Made by a program: the position numbers and the translations under genes. A DNA stretch of 64,000 nucleotides, taken from NCBI GenBank assembly GCA_019022495.1, contig JAFEKR010000015.1, positions 310,001 to 374,000 of the forward strand, read 5' to 3'. This stretch comes from Epichloe hybrida. Taxonomy: Eukaryota; Ascomycota; Sordariomycetes; Hypocreales; Clavicipitaceae. Below are positions 1 through 10,663 of the stretch, piece after piece. The notes beneath the pieces were generated by a model. The model had not been told where the DNA came from. It worked only from the letters and a program-made list of their open reading frames with translations, and made no database searches. The number at the start of each line of letters is the position of its first letter. The stretch's first letter is position 1.

Positions 1-1
1 A

Positions 2-2240
2 AATATGGTGATGATGAAGAAGAAGAACTCGTGGCAAGCTCAACAGCAAGCGCAACAGCAAGCGCAAATGCGAGCACAGTCAATGCCAGGCCATCCACCA
101 CCAGGCCAGCCGCAAACCCCTGGTCAGCAACAAATGGGTGGGCAAACTCCGATCCAAGTGCAGCACACTCCGCAGCAACCGAGCCGGACAACCCAGTCGC
201 AAACTCACGCAAGCCCCACGAACATGGCGCAAACCGCCTCGATGCAATCTGCTGGACATAGGCCGCAACAAGGGCAGCTCAACAATCAACCTCGGGGCAG
301 CAATCAGTCCCAACCTGCCAAGAGCCTCAAACGACCAAACACCGATGATGCTGCAGACACGTCCACAATGTCGAATACTGGCTCGACCCCTCGGCAAGCC
401 TCTCAGCCTAATCAACAGCTTCCCAAAGGCGTGCCTACATTAACACCACAACAGCTTGCCGGCCTCAGCACGGAGCAAAGGGCCAAATACGAGCAGTTGT
501 TGAAGCTTCAGATGGCCGGCCAGAACCAGGCTGCAAATATGATGCAGCAACCGAATACTGAAGCCCTCAACCGACTACGCGTCATTGGTCATGAAGAAGG
601 GCGGCAATTTAGCCAGGAGGCCATGCCCGATATTCCTATGAGCCCGCAGGAGCATAATGAGACTAGCGCCAAACTTCAGCGTATTGCCGGAGACACGAAC
701 AAGGTCAGCCGTGGTCTGACTAAGTGGTATTCGATCACCCGGGATGACGCGCGAGCGAAAATGTTCTTCAGAACTGTGAGTGGCAGCAACTGCAACCCGT
801 CCCCCCCCTTTTCTTTCCTCCCTCCCTTTACTTTTCTCAATGGTTCGTGACCTGCGAGTCAGGGTGTAACTGACAGGGGTCTTGCAGCGTCTACGAATTA
901 TGAGGCAGTTCTCGGACGGAGAACCGATGAAAGTGTTGAAGGACAAGTTCAGCATCAATTCAGCAGAGATTGATCAAGCTCGAGCCATGTTGGAGAGCAT
1001 GGCCAAGGACTTGGCTGCCAACATGTACGGAAGGGGCATGGTGAAACCGGGACAGCAACCACAATCTGGTCAGGGGACGACGACCCCGAATCAGCCTGCA
1101 CAGTCGGTGATATCGCAGCAACAACAGCAGACTCAGCAACAGAATTTGCAGGGCCAGCCCGCGCCTTTGAACGCTGCCAACCTAGAGAAGAATACCCAGG
1201 CGCTGAAAAACCAGCAGAAATCGAGCGGCAAAGGTGCTCAAGCACCTCCTGCGCCAACCACCACGCAGCCCCCATTTCCCTTTGGGGCGTCATCGCCTCA
1301 TGGTAACCCCAGTTATATCGGCAAGCCAAAAGACATCAATCTTCAGCTGCCGCCCGCTCGGAAAAAGGCCAAGCTTTCCGTCCAGCACCCGGGACAAACA
1401 CCGCAGAGCGGCGCCACGCCTTCACCAAAAATAGCAAAGAATGCTTCTCCAGAAATGCGCCGGCCGGAGCCACCCAGGCCCGTCTTCCTCTGCAAAGAGC
1501 CAGACTGTGACATGGCAGCCATAGCGCTTCCCAGCGAGCAAGCTCTCCAAAGCCACGTCGAAGAAGAGCATACCAAGCCAAGGGAGGATCCGCTGAAGTT
1601 TGTCAAGGAAAATCTGGCTCTGGCGCTCGGCCTGGAGCCTGATGGCACCCCCAAAAAGGTGCCAAAGCCGGCAGAGGGTACGACAGCCATGAGTACATCG
1701 GCCTCAAAGCAGGGCCAGGCGCCCAAGAATGTTGCAGCGACGCCGGCATCGCATGGGAATGCCATGAAGAGGACGAGCAGCGGTTTGAGCAAGGGCGGGG
1801 ATGGGAAGGCGAACAAGGCGGATGTTGATTCCAAGCCACGGAAAAGCAGTGCCTGGGCCGGATGCACGATTGATGCTCAGGCGCTGCTCAACAACCTCGG
1901 GTTCGAAAAAGGCCTACCCAACATTGTCAATGACGCCCTAATGTACCGATCCTGGACACCCAACGATACACCCGGGTCTAGCAAAGACAGTGGAATCAGC
2001 GAACCTAACAGCGATATCTCGGAAGGAGCTGCTCTGGAGATAGATGTGAGCTGGCAGGCATTCGACCCTGATATTTTATTGGATCTTGGCAAGACGTCAC
2101 TGGAAGGAGACCTGGGAAGTCTTGACCCCAGTCTACTCTTGGACCTCAACCCGGGACCACCGCCGGATTGGGATGATGTCAGCGTTGACTTTTCCAAACC
2201 ATTTCAGCTTGACATGAGCCACTATTCTGTAGGCTTTTGA
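2..2240 (+). CDS. Glutamine-rich Mediator tail subunit 15-like protein, 5' end cut by window edge
   Basis: The reading frame is open to the left edge, so the N-terminus (where a KIX domain would lie in Med15) is missing. Exons are 2-775 and 888-2240; the intron starts GTGAGT and ends TTGCAG, phase 0, giving 708 visible residues. The first part is very rich in Gln, Pro and Ser. The middle has the helical segment LSTEQRAKYEQLLKLQ and a conserved block around the splice junction. Near nt 1486-1572 there is one C2H2-like finger (CKEPDC, then HVEEEH), followed by an EDPLKFVKENLALALGLEPDG segment; the tail is acidic and rich in Leu and Asp. This order resembles filamentous-fungal Gal11/Med15, the Mediator tail subunit that receives activator signals. 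The family call is from memory of the pattern; another Q-rich transcription cofactor is possible. Confidence 0.55.
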
Positions 2241-3029
2241 TTGCGGTCTCCAAGGGTCGCAAGAATTGTCCGAATGGATGGATGAAGCAAGATGATAATA
2301 CGAGTGGCTAATTTTATTCAGAGTTGTTGTATTTGGCGAAGAAAGAAGAAAAGGTGTTTTTTTTTTTTTTTTTTTTTTTTTTTTTGGAACTCTGCCACAA
2401 AAGGCGATGATTGATGACGGGCTGAGTTGATGCTTTGCAACCATTTTCATGTGGGTTTTTTTCGTGTGGGCTTTTTCGTGTTTCTTTTTTGGACTTTGCA
2501 CTTTTGAGCTGCAGGTTACATATACCCGAATAACGAGTTTGAGGCACGCGGGGCTGGTTTTAGGAGTTGGTGGCGGATGAGAAAGGACCAGGGGGGGTGG
2601 TTCCAGAAGACGTGGCTGGTCTGGTGGTGGAGTTCTTGACTGCAGTCAGCAAAGGGCCAGGGAGAGGAAGCGAGGCAAGAAGATCAATGTAGCTAGCTGG
2701 TGTGAAGGCTGAAACAGCACGGTCCGGGAGGATGGATTGGATATGGGCTGGTCGGATCAGTCAGTCCCTGTATTGTGCACATGGCGGAAAGTTGTTTGGT
2801 ATTGTTATCGGCTGGTTCATTGTTTTTACAGAAGCAGTCTGCACGGAGGTGTGCGGGCTCGAAGCGAGCAGACAATGTTATTGCGTGTTTCCGACGACAA
2901 GGTCAGCCTCAGCCCGTGTTTTGCGTTGATGCGACATGGCTCCTCGCATGCAGCCACGTCAACGTGCCGACGGCTCCAACCGACGATGGGAGGGGGGGGC
3001 ATCTGTACATATGTATTATGTCCATGAAT
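2241..3029. other. Intergenic region with a long T tract
   Basis: This is the 3' flank of the Q-rich gene and of the convergent IFI6-like gene. It holds a 29-base T run (2357-2385) and no reading frame with family features. I see no RNA gene in it. Confidence 0.6.
2357..2385. repeat. Homopolymer T tract (29 bases)
   Basis: An uninterrupted T run about 115 bases after the stop codon of the Q-rich gene. It probably lies in the 3' UTR or 3' flank. The length may be affected by sequencing error. Confidence 0.8.
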
Positions 3030-3463
3030 TCAAGACATCTTTTCTCTGCGAAGAAATCCCAGGGCTACCATCCGTCCCTTTCCCCCCCCACCAGTGACCG
3101 ACCATTGAGCAAGAGGGCCCCCAACTTGCTTTGCTCTCTCCGAGGCGAACTCATGCGCGCCCCACATCATGCCCAGACGTTGCAGGTACGAGAAGAGGGA
3201 TCCTGCGGGAATGTAGCCGCCGTAAGTCGACTCCCACCATGACGCGAACGTGCCTCCTCGTCGTCAGAACGTGCAGTGCAGGGCCCAGGCAGGGAGGGGC
3301 TTGTCAGGAACTCACCGGCAACGGGGCCAAGCACCCCGAATCCCAGAAGTTTCAGGACGTACGTGGGGAATCCCAGAAGCTTCAGGATGAACAGAGCCAA
3401 GGCGACGAGCGCGCTCATGGGGAGACAGACTGAGTCGGTGGTCGGGATCGTGCTGCTTGACAT
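3030..3463 (-). CDS. IFI6/IFI27 (ISG12)-like small membrane protein
   Basis: Exons on the minus strand are 3463-3316 and 3253-3030. The 62-bp intron begins GTGAGT and ends GAGGAG; G from exon 1 plus GC from exon 2 restores a Gly codon, giving 123 residues. Exon 1 encodes a hydrophobic helix with LGFGVLGPVAG. Exon 2 continues TFASWWESTYGGYIPAGSLF and then SYLQRLGMMWG, the small-residue-rich pattern of the interferon alpha-inducible 6-16 / ISG12 family (PF06140), which also occurs widely in fungi. In animals these are small mitochondrial or ER membrane proteins tied to apoptosis; the fungal role is unknown. The start is uncertain: Met16 (just before the first helix) is an alternative. The next gene on the same strand is the apoptosis-linked nuclease NUC1. 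Confidence 0.75.
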
Positions 3464-4159
3464 TGGCTGGCTGTGAGCTCCGGAAGAGGAAGGCGAGGAA
3501 GGAGAAGAAGATGCGGGATGATGCAGAGAGTGGATGAATACGAGACGAGGTTTTACCATCTAGGAAATCTATCCATCAGAGGTGAAAAGGAAGCTAAGCT
3601 ATATAACCTTCAGATCTTGTCAACAAAGTGGTTCGAGGTCTTTAAACGAAGGCTACTGATGAGTCGGCAAAGCCTACTGATGAGTCGGCAAAGCCTACTG
3701 ATGAGTCGGCAAAGCCTACTGATGAGTCGGCAAAGCCTACTGATGAATCGGACATGCGGCAAGCTGCATCAGCAAACAAAGAGGGATGAAGAGGGATGAA
3801 GAGGAACGCCTGAGATGCGAGGCTGCGTCATCTTCAACAGGAAACGTCTTGTCGGTGCAACTATATCTGCTGTACAGTGCTGTCGTAATGTACATTGTAA
3901 CCCCCACGTCTCCCTATGCAAATAAAAACGCATGCACGCGCTTGCGCTCTGTTCTAGTATGTATCGAGTAACAGGAAAGTATGCAGAAAGCCGCCGAAAA
4001 TTCTCCTCTAATGCATATATGCATATAAAAACAGACATCGCCATGCCAACAGTGCGCAATGAATATCCTCTTACCCGCAGGCAATGCAGAGAGACTCCGC
4101 ATCAACGTTTCCAACGGTGCTCAGCTTGAAAAAAAAAAAATTGAAAAAAAAAAATCTCA
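3464..4159. other. Intergenic region with a 21-bp tandem repeat
   Basis: Upstream of the IFI6-like gene and downstream of NUC1 (both minus strand). It holds the direct repeat at 3653-3751 and two A-rich runs at about 4130-4154. Nothing else is recognisable. Confidence 0.6.
3653..3751. repeat. 21-bp direct tandem repeat, four full copies plus a partial fifth
   Basis: The unit starts CTACTGATGAGTCGG and ends CAAAGC. Four identical copies run from 3653 to 3736, and a fifth begins at 3737 but diverges after 10 bases. The unit length is a multiple of three, so it reads open in one frame, but no gene context supports coding. Confidence 0.9.
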
Positions 4160-5272
4160 TCATGGGCTCGGCGGCGGCGAGATGGCGCGCTGGTCCCCCC
4201 CCTTCCTCCCAAACGCCTTCTGCTTGTCGGCGTAGTCCCGAATCACCAGCGCGCACGCCGTGTCCGCGCAGAGCCTCTTCCTCCTCGCGACAGGCAGCTT
4301 GGTGGCGAATTCCAGGCCGCTCGCCCGCTCAACCGCCTCGACGGGGACCTCAAAGTCGGTGATGGGCTTCTGGTTGGGAATAGGCGCGTTGGGGAGGACG
4401 AAGGCGCCGATGGCGACGTTGCCGCCTGCCTTGCCGTCCTCGGCGAAGATGACCTTGTAGAAGTGCGTGGGGACGGCGATGGATGGCGGACTGCCAATCA
4501 TCTCGTACTTGACGTACCATTTGTTGTCGACGGGATCCTTGCGGGGGAGATAGAGCGGCCCGGTGACGATGCGCACCGAGGGGTACCGTCCCGTGAGGCG
4601 GCGGCAAAAGTCTTCAAAGTGAGCCCAGTAGTCGCGGTTGAAGCCCTCGCCTACCTGGGGACAAATGTTTGTCAGGTAAAAGGTCTCGTCCATGGCCTTT
4701 TGGGACCATTTCGCGTCGGCAGCGGGCACCTGGTGGCCTCTATCGTAGCCGCTGCGGAAGTAGTCCTTGAGGAGACCGCGGAACTTGGGGGGCACCGAGT
4801 CGTCTTCGACAAAGACGCTGTGCTTTCGGTCGCCGCCGCGCTGGGCGAGAGACTCGGGCGTCATGTGCTCGACCACCCATTGCGGGTTGCGGGTTCGGCG
4901 ATCGTAGCTGGATATCAGGGCTGATCGATTGGCAATGTCGGAGACGGGGCCGGGGAAGCCGTATTCGAAGAGCCCGGCGGGGTTGACGGCGCCTCCTGCG
5001 ACGACGCCTCCTGCGACGACGGGCACGGAAGAGAAGACGTGTTGCGGCGGCACGGACAGCGACGTGCTGGTGGTGGCGGGGACGCTGCTTGGTTTTGGCA
5101 CGGTGGGAGCCGTGGCGATTTGCGACTCGGGTTTCTTGCTTTCTGGAGATGCTCGTAGCGAATAGACGGCTGCGGTGAGGGCGGCGCCGCCTCCGGCACC
5201 GAGGGCAGCAAACATGGCGAGAGTTGACTTGGACATGCTGGCGGCGGCGTGGGCTGCTCGGCGTCGTGGCAT
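4160..5272 (-). CDS. NUC1: Mitochondrial DNA/RNA non-specific nuclease (EndoG family)
   Basis: Single exon, up to 370 residues. The DNA/RNA non-specific endonuclease core carries the signature DRGHQVPAAD at residues 177-186, whose His is the catalytic base in this family. It is followed by TNICPQVGEGFNRDYW (about 201-216), which holds the metal-binding Asn. The family acts as a Mg-dependent nuclease in the mitochondrial intermembrane space and is released in programmed cell death. The N-terminus has a hydrophobic Ala/Gly-rich helix preceded by basic residues, fitting a mitochondrial or inner-membrane anchor, then a Pro/Ser linker. Met13 (nt 5236, MSKSTLAMF) is the more likely start: a TATA-like stretch directly precedes the upstream ATG at 5272, so transcripts may begin between the two. 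Confidence 0.93.
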   Translation of the reverse strand: MPRRRAAHAAASMSKSTLAMFAALGAGGGAALTAAVYSLRASPESKKPESQIATAPTVPKPSSVPATTSTSLSVPPQHVFSSVPVVAGGVVAGGAVNPAGLFEYGFPGPVSDIANRSALISSYDRRTRNPQWVVEHMTPESLAQRGGDRKHSVFVEDDSVPPKFRGLLKDYFRSGYDRGHQVPAADAKWSQKAMDETFYLTNICPQVGEGFNRDYWAHFEDFCRRLTGRYPSVRIVTGPLYLPRKDPVDNKWYVKYEMIGSPPSIAVPTHFYKVIFAEDGKAGGNVAIGAFVLPNAPIPNQKPITDFEVPVEAVERASGLEFATKLPVARRKRLCADTACALVIRDYADKQKAFGRKGGDQRAISPPPSP

Positions 5273-5974
5273 TTATTTATATTTATATCGTGTTGGCAGG
5301 ATCCAGGGGACGAGGACAGGACAGGACGAGGACGAGGACGAGGATGAGAGAAAAGGGGTTGGGGGGGGGGGGAGCTCTGGTCAGGAGAGGTGGTGGTGAA
5401 CGGAGATTCACTGCTCACGAGGGATGGTGCCGCCGCCAAGCATGTGCGTGGTGTCTTGTTGGAGGCTGTTCAGCAGAAGCGGCAGAATCAGCACACGGGA
5501 CGGTGTCGAGAGGTGAAGAAGGAAGGGGAGGGTGGGTCAGGTGACCGACCGGGGAGGAGCCGATGCCGGAACGCTCGATGGCATCACGCAGTCTCGTGCA
5601 ACGTGCAAATGCCACGGCCAGGGCATCATCCGTTGAAAACGGTCACCTGCAGTACGGACTACACTGCCTTTTTTCATGCCGTTTATCAATATCCCGTCTT
5701 CACAAAGACCAAGTGGCAGTAGGCAGCTGCCACGGTATTGACCACGGGTGGGTATAGCGTGCATGGCTCTGAACCCTTTTGATTCATTGTCTGTCTGGTT
5801 GGCCTACATTGCAACCATCTTCCTAGATCTACAAGGTCGTCGCATGGTCTCGTCTAGGCTAAATACCATACATGGCAGGCAGAACAAGTACTATTCCCTC
5901 AACACACCCCCGGAGTACGTGCGCATCTTCACATGCAGCAGACTCCTTTCTGGTCCATCATCAACTCCATTCAT
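5273..5974. other. Intergenic region, NUC1 promoter side
   Basis: On the minus strand, an AT-rich TATA-like stretch lies directly upstream of the NUC1 reading frame (5273-5290). A GAC/GAG-rich low-complexity run follows at 5310-5345. No gene is seen. Confidence 0.5.
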
Positions 5975-6300
5975 CTATACCAGCATGGTACCGAAGAGGA
6001 AAGCTCCGGCCAGAGAGGCAGCAATGGCGACACCGACGGAGCCAACAGAGACGGTAGGTCGGCCACCGGCGAGAGCTTTGGCGGCGGCAGTGGCTGTGGC
6101 GGCGGCAGTGGCTGTGGTGGCTCCAGCAGTTGTGGTGGCACCGGATGAGTTGGCAGCAGAAGTCGAGGGGGTAGCAGTGGGAGGAAAGGTGGGAGCTGAA
6201 ATGCCGGATGGGCAGTGCCAGTGGTCACCGTGAGGAGTGCACTCCTTGTCAGTTCCGTGATGGTCGTGGTCGTTGTTGTCGCCGTGGCCGTGGCCGTGGC

Positions 6301-6337
<37 letters not shown>

Positions 6338-6760
6338 AGTCTCGGTGGTGGTGGGCTTGGCGCCGGACTGAGACTGAGACTGAGCAGGAGAGGTCGCCGG
6401 CTGGGAGACGCCAGGGGGACAATGCCAGTGGTCGTCGTGAGGCACGCAGGACTGGGCCGTGGCCGAGGCGGTTACGGTGTCGACGGAGCCCGCGGCCGTG
6501 GAGGAAGCGGCATGGCAGTGCCCTTGGATCGATCGAGTCAGCATATCGAGTCTTGTTCGTCAGGAGGCTCCGCATCACGCAAGACCTGTTCAGGTTCAGG
6601 AACAGCATCACGTACAGTGATCACCATGGGGCTCGCAGGCTCCGGAGCCGGTGGGCGAAGGAGGCAGCGTCTTGGAACCAGACGCATCACTGCCAGCCTG
6701 GGCGACTGCAAGACCAGCCTGGCCGAGAAGGCACACCGAGAACAAGGACTTGAACTGCAT
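5975..6760 (-). CDS. Secreted histidine-rich protein with three CxPHxDHWHC motifs, probable GPI anchor
   Basis: Exons are 6760-6616 and 6522-5975; the donor is GTACGT and the acceptor CCAAG, and the split Trp codon T/GG rebuilds a motif. The product has 230 residues. A signal peptide ends near residue 21 (hydrophobic core, then AVAQA). Three copies of a short motif occur: CEPHGDHWHC at 42-51, CVPHDDHWHC at 74-83 and CTPHGDHWHC at 143-152. Between the second and third lies an alternating Asp-His then Gly-His run (about 111-137). The tail is Ala/Thr-rich and ends in a hydrophobic segment, as in GPI proteins. Metal binding, probably zinc, is inferred from the clustered His and Cys. The divergent neighbour is a ZIP transporter. 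I do not know a characterised homologue. Confidence 0.82.
6282..6337. repeat. Hexanucleotide coding repeat
   Basis: Six-base units (GTGGCC, then GTGGTC on the plus strand) encode the Gly-His and Asp-His dipeptides of the minus-strand histidine-rich protein. A repeat of this kind is prone to length change. Confidence 0.85.
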
Positions 6761-7360
6761 ATTGGCTGTCGAGGTTGCTTTAGGTTCGGGCTCGACGAAA
6801 CGGCAAGGCAAGCAAGACAAGGCGAGAGGAAACCGTGGGAATGGCTGACGTCTCTTGGTAGACACGGGCGAGGTACAACTATTATATATGCTGAAATTTA
6901 CTCCGTTATAATCGACCACGTTATTCGTTGTTATGCATGGACCAACATGCGGACAGCAATCTTGCCTTGTATCAAGCACGGCGACATGCAACACAATACA
7001 CAACAATACCAGCTAGCTCCGCAACCCGCACGCGCCTTGACATTATTGGCGATCTGGGCCATCAGATCCATGTCAGCTCGTCCTGGCTTGACCGAGCGCC
7101 AAGAATTGGCGCGCGAGATGCTCTCTGGGTTTGCGGGTGTTGGTTGGGACGGGTTGCTAGGGAGTCGGGACGCAGGCCGGGAGTGAGCATGAGGAGCCAC
7201 TTCCAGCCATCAACATGACGGAAGGTAAGCAGTCAGCAAGTCATTCTCGTAGCTCGTAGTAGTTGGTGTCGGGAATCCGCGACGAAATCAAACGTGTCAA
7301 ACGGGTTGGAAACTTGGAGTCGGTCAGAATAACCATTTGGTCTGTGGGGTCACCGGGGTG

Positions 7361-7409
7361 TACTCTGTACTCTGTACTCTGTGCTCTGTACTCCGTGCTC
7401 TGTACTACT
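7361..7409. repeat. 7-bp tandem repeat, about seven units
   Basis: Units of TACTCTG with variants TGCTCTG and TACTCCG. It lies in the divergent intergenic region, and one variant resembles the TACTCCGTA motif scattered through this window. Confidence 0.8.
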
Positions 7410-8325
7410 CGGGGTGAAAGCGAAGCAGGCGATGGGTGCAAGCATGGCAGCTGTGGTAGCTGAATGGTAGCTGTGGTAAGATTCCTCGCTACGGGATGTA
7501 CATTTGTACGATACTCACTCCATCTCTCCTCTCTAAAATAAGCTTACTCCATAGGGAGCATTCCACCTTGATGGCTTCACCGCCCCTGTCGAATGGAGTG
7601 CCGATCCGGCCGGTCGCAGCCAACCACATGTGCATGCGTGGGTTTTTTTAAGGGGGGTGGAGGGGGGGACGGAACCTTGATGTCTGCATGGCCGGCTTGT
7701 CGCCAAATCAAAGGCTCCCGCCACCCGATGAGTCTTTTTCAGCTGTGGACGTGGTGACGGGATCTGCTGCATCCAGGTTGATTCGACGCGAAAGCGTTCC
7801 TTGCAGAGCTGCGAGTCTTCATCATGTGATGGTATTCTGCGATTCCCAAAGCTGCGGCTTGTTGTTGCAGATGCCATCTGCCATCTTTAGCGGCTATTAT
7901 CATGCATTGCAGAACTAGGGTTTGCGGAGTACGCAAAAATCTCCATCGGATCTACGACGACTTGCTGAATTGACATGGCTGAGTCTTGGAACGATGTGGC
8001 CATTCCTTGTAAACGAGCTACTTCTTCAAGAAATCTGCTTCTACTCCGTCCATCATCACGAGCATGGTGCATGGTGCATGGTGCAGCAATGACAAAGCAT
8101 CTCTGATGTCCACAACAAACCTGACGTGATTCGCCTCGCTGCCAATCCCCACATTTGGCCGGCAGCTAATGTGTACGCCAATGAGGAGGCATGCATTTCA
8201 AGCAAGACGACCTCAATGAATGATGTCGGATTTTTCTTTCCTGAAGCCATCCTCGTCGCACCGACGAGACCATGCCGAAACATGCAGCGTGGAAAGCCAA
8301 AAGAGTGACTGGACAAGAGGAGGAT

Positions 8326-8370
8326 GGATGCGTGGGATGCGTGGGATGCGTGGGATGCGTGGGATGCGTG
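8326..8370. repeat. 9-bp tandem repeat, five units
   Basis: Five perfect copies of GGATGCGTG in intergenic DNA, about 430 bp upstream of the ZIP start codon. Confidence 0.9.
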
Positions 8371-8797
8371 GAAAACGGGAAAAAGCCGCACGTGGTTGTG
8401 AACAAGGGCGACACGGCGAGAACCCTTATGGTCAATGATGCTTATGCACCTTGTGCACAACTCTCGCGCACTTCATAAATATCCGGTTGCCGTCTCCTGA
8501 CATCAGTCTGCTAAGACCCTTTCCCGCTAGCACGGCCCTACTACATACGTCAGCGACGCCACAAACCTTCCTTCCGCTGGACCCAGACGACGACCCAGAC
8601 GAAGTCGACGACCCAGACGACCCGGACGACAGCTTTTTCCCACATCACCAAAACACAATAATACCTCGCGCCCTTGGCTACCTTCCGCTCAACCAGTTCT
8701 TTGTTCATCGACGAAACAACGCACATGGCAATCTGGTCTACCTTCCCGTGGACACTGTAGTCGTCGTGTAGTCGTCGTCAAGGAACAGTCACCAGAC

Positions 8798-10663
8798 ATG
8801 GAGCTGGCTGCTCGGAATCTCGACAATGACACCCGCGGGTGGATCATGTGCGTCGTCAGTGGCATAGGTGCGTTTCCGATGCTTTCTAATCGGCTTGGCT
8901 CTTCTTGACAGCGAAAACCCTTGGACCACCTTTACTGACATATACCGCGCAGCATGTGTTTTTGGCGCTTCCATCATCTACGTCGACTTCATCGTCCGCC
9001 TGTTCCCGGGCAAGCACAGTTTTCGCATTCAGGAAAGCAACTTCTTCCTGGCGAGCTCGCTGTCCCTGAGCTTCGGCGTCATGGTGAGAGAATGCGCGCA
9101 CCCATGCCCGATAATGACACGCATGTCAAAGACTGACATAAACCTTGCCAAATGTAGATGTTCTCCGCCTTGTATAGCATGCTTCCCGAGAGCAAGGGCT
9201 ACCTCGAAAAAGACGGCTGGGAAGATCAACCCGCCGGTCTGCTCATCATGGGATGCTTCATCGGAGGATTCTTTGGCATACAGGCCGTATCACGACTGCT
9301 GCATCAACACATGCCCTCCCACGTCGTCGATTGCGATCATTCCCACGACGATGCGCCACGCCCACGCATCAGCCACTCGTGTGACCATGGCCGCAGACAA
9401 TCCCGGGTCAGCAGAGCCCGCAGACGTTCGTCTCGGCCAGGATCGTCGCGTGCGCACGCTGCCAAGTTGGGCGCTGATAACATCTCCAGCGAAGACGGTG
9501 ACACCATCGCCGGCGAGTCCACGCCATTGCTCTCATCGACGGTAGAGGTGGATGGCCATGACATCCGTGAACCACCGAAGCGCCATGCTTCCGCTAGAGG
9601 TGGTGAAATGCTGCAGCGTCCCACGAGTCCGAGTCCATTGCTATCTTCTCGTCACCGTGCCGCGACCGATTCAGAGCCAGTCACGCGGCGACCGTCAATG
9701 TACCGTGTGCAGAAGCGACTCATGTCCTTCGTCAAGGACACAAAGTGCAACTGCGACGAGGAGGGTTCATGTTATGGCTATACCGATCCATGTGGACAGG
9801 AATGCTTCAAGCATTTGTCGACGAGGACATCGCAGAGCGTTTCTCGCCACCCAGCCATGATACGCACCACCACGGGTCCTTTATACCCGCAAGCCGGGTC
9901 CGTCTTTCACGGTGCTGGACACGATGACGCTCACGATGACGCTCACGATGACGCTCATGATGACGCCCACGCCCACGCCCACGCCCACGCCCACGCCCAC
10001 GACAGTGATCAGCTCGTCAGCCCTCTGTTCCGCACGAGCAGAGCTGCCTCTCGCGAACCTCTTCTCTCGGCCACCGACGAAGATGCCGAAATTGCGTCCG
10101 ACGACCACTCCATGTGTCCTTCTACGCAGCAAGCCGACGTCGAAAGCCAACAGCACCACCATCACGTCCCAGCAAACGCTTTCCTCTCCATTGGTCTCCA
10201 GACATCCATCGCCATTGCTCTCCACAAATTTCCCGAAGGCTTCATCACCTACGCCACCAACCATGCCAACCCCGCACTCGGCTTCAACGTCTTCATGGCT
10301 CTCTTTGTGCACAACATCTCGGAGGGTTTCGCCATGTGCTTGCCCTTGTACATGGCTCTTGGATCTCGCTGGCGCGCAATCACTTGGTCTGCCGTCCTAG
10401 GAGGTCTATCGCAACCTATAGGCGCTGGCATGGCGGCAATATGGTTCAAGCTCGCGCAGAAGTCAAACATTTCCCCCAACGCAGTTGTCTATGCATGTCT
10501 TTTCGCCGTCACATCAGGAATAATGGTGAGTGTTGGACTGCAGCTGTTTGTGGAAGGGTTGAGTCTGAATCACAATCGCAACTTGTGTATATTCTTTGGC
10601 TTCTTGGGAATGGCGGTCCTGGGGTTGAGCAATGCGCTGTTTGCGGCGCACGAGCCTCACTGA
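8798..10663 (+). CDS. ZIP-family zinc transporter, Zrt3-like
   Basis: Exons are 8798-8867, 8953-9083 and 9158-10663 (introns GTGCGT..GCGCAG phase 1 and GTGAGA..TGTAG phase 0), giving 568 residues. The N-terminal half has three hydrophobic segments, with SLSLSFGVM and LYSMLPESKGYL as in vacuolar Zrt3-type transporters. A long hydrophilic loop holds acidic, Cys-rich and His-rich stretches, including an HDDA/HA repeat at about 321-348. The C-terminal half carries the ZIP metal-site motifs HKFPEG (about 423-428) and HNISEG (about 452-457) and four or five more membrane segments. The family moves zinc into the cytosol, for Zrt3 out of the vacuole. The 5' leader is rich in GAC codon-like repeats. 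The family is clear; the membrane of residence is inferred. Confidence 0.92.
9920..10001. repeat. Coding repeats for the ZIP histidine loop
   Basis: Four 12-bp units (CACGATGACGCT, one variant with CAT) are followed by 6-bp GCCCAC units. They encode alternating His, Asp and Ala in the loop before the ZIP core. Confidence 0.88.

Larger units (their letters stand above)
6761..8797. other. Divergent intergenic region between the His-rich gene and the ZIP gene
   Basis: This 2.0-kb stretch separates two divergently transcribed genes and probably holds both promoters. It contains a 7-bp repeat (7361-7409), a 9-bp repeat (8326-8370) and a GAC-rich stretch before the ZIP start. Short reading frames here lack family features. 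I looked for a clear zinc-responsive palindrome and did not find one I could support. Confidence 0.5.

Noticed and set aside
3653..3751. Hammerhead ribozyme: each 21-bp unit contains CTGATGAG and a CAAAG
   Set aside because: No stem II can form between the two core parts and the GAAA box is not intact, so the resemblance is accidental.
6215..7186. 323-codon plus-strand frame with a long Val run
   Set aside because: It is the antisense of the Asp-His repeat, and the frame ignores the intron and signal peptide found on the minus strand.
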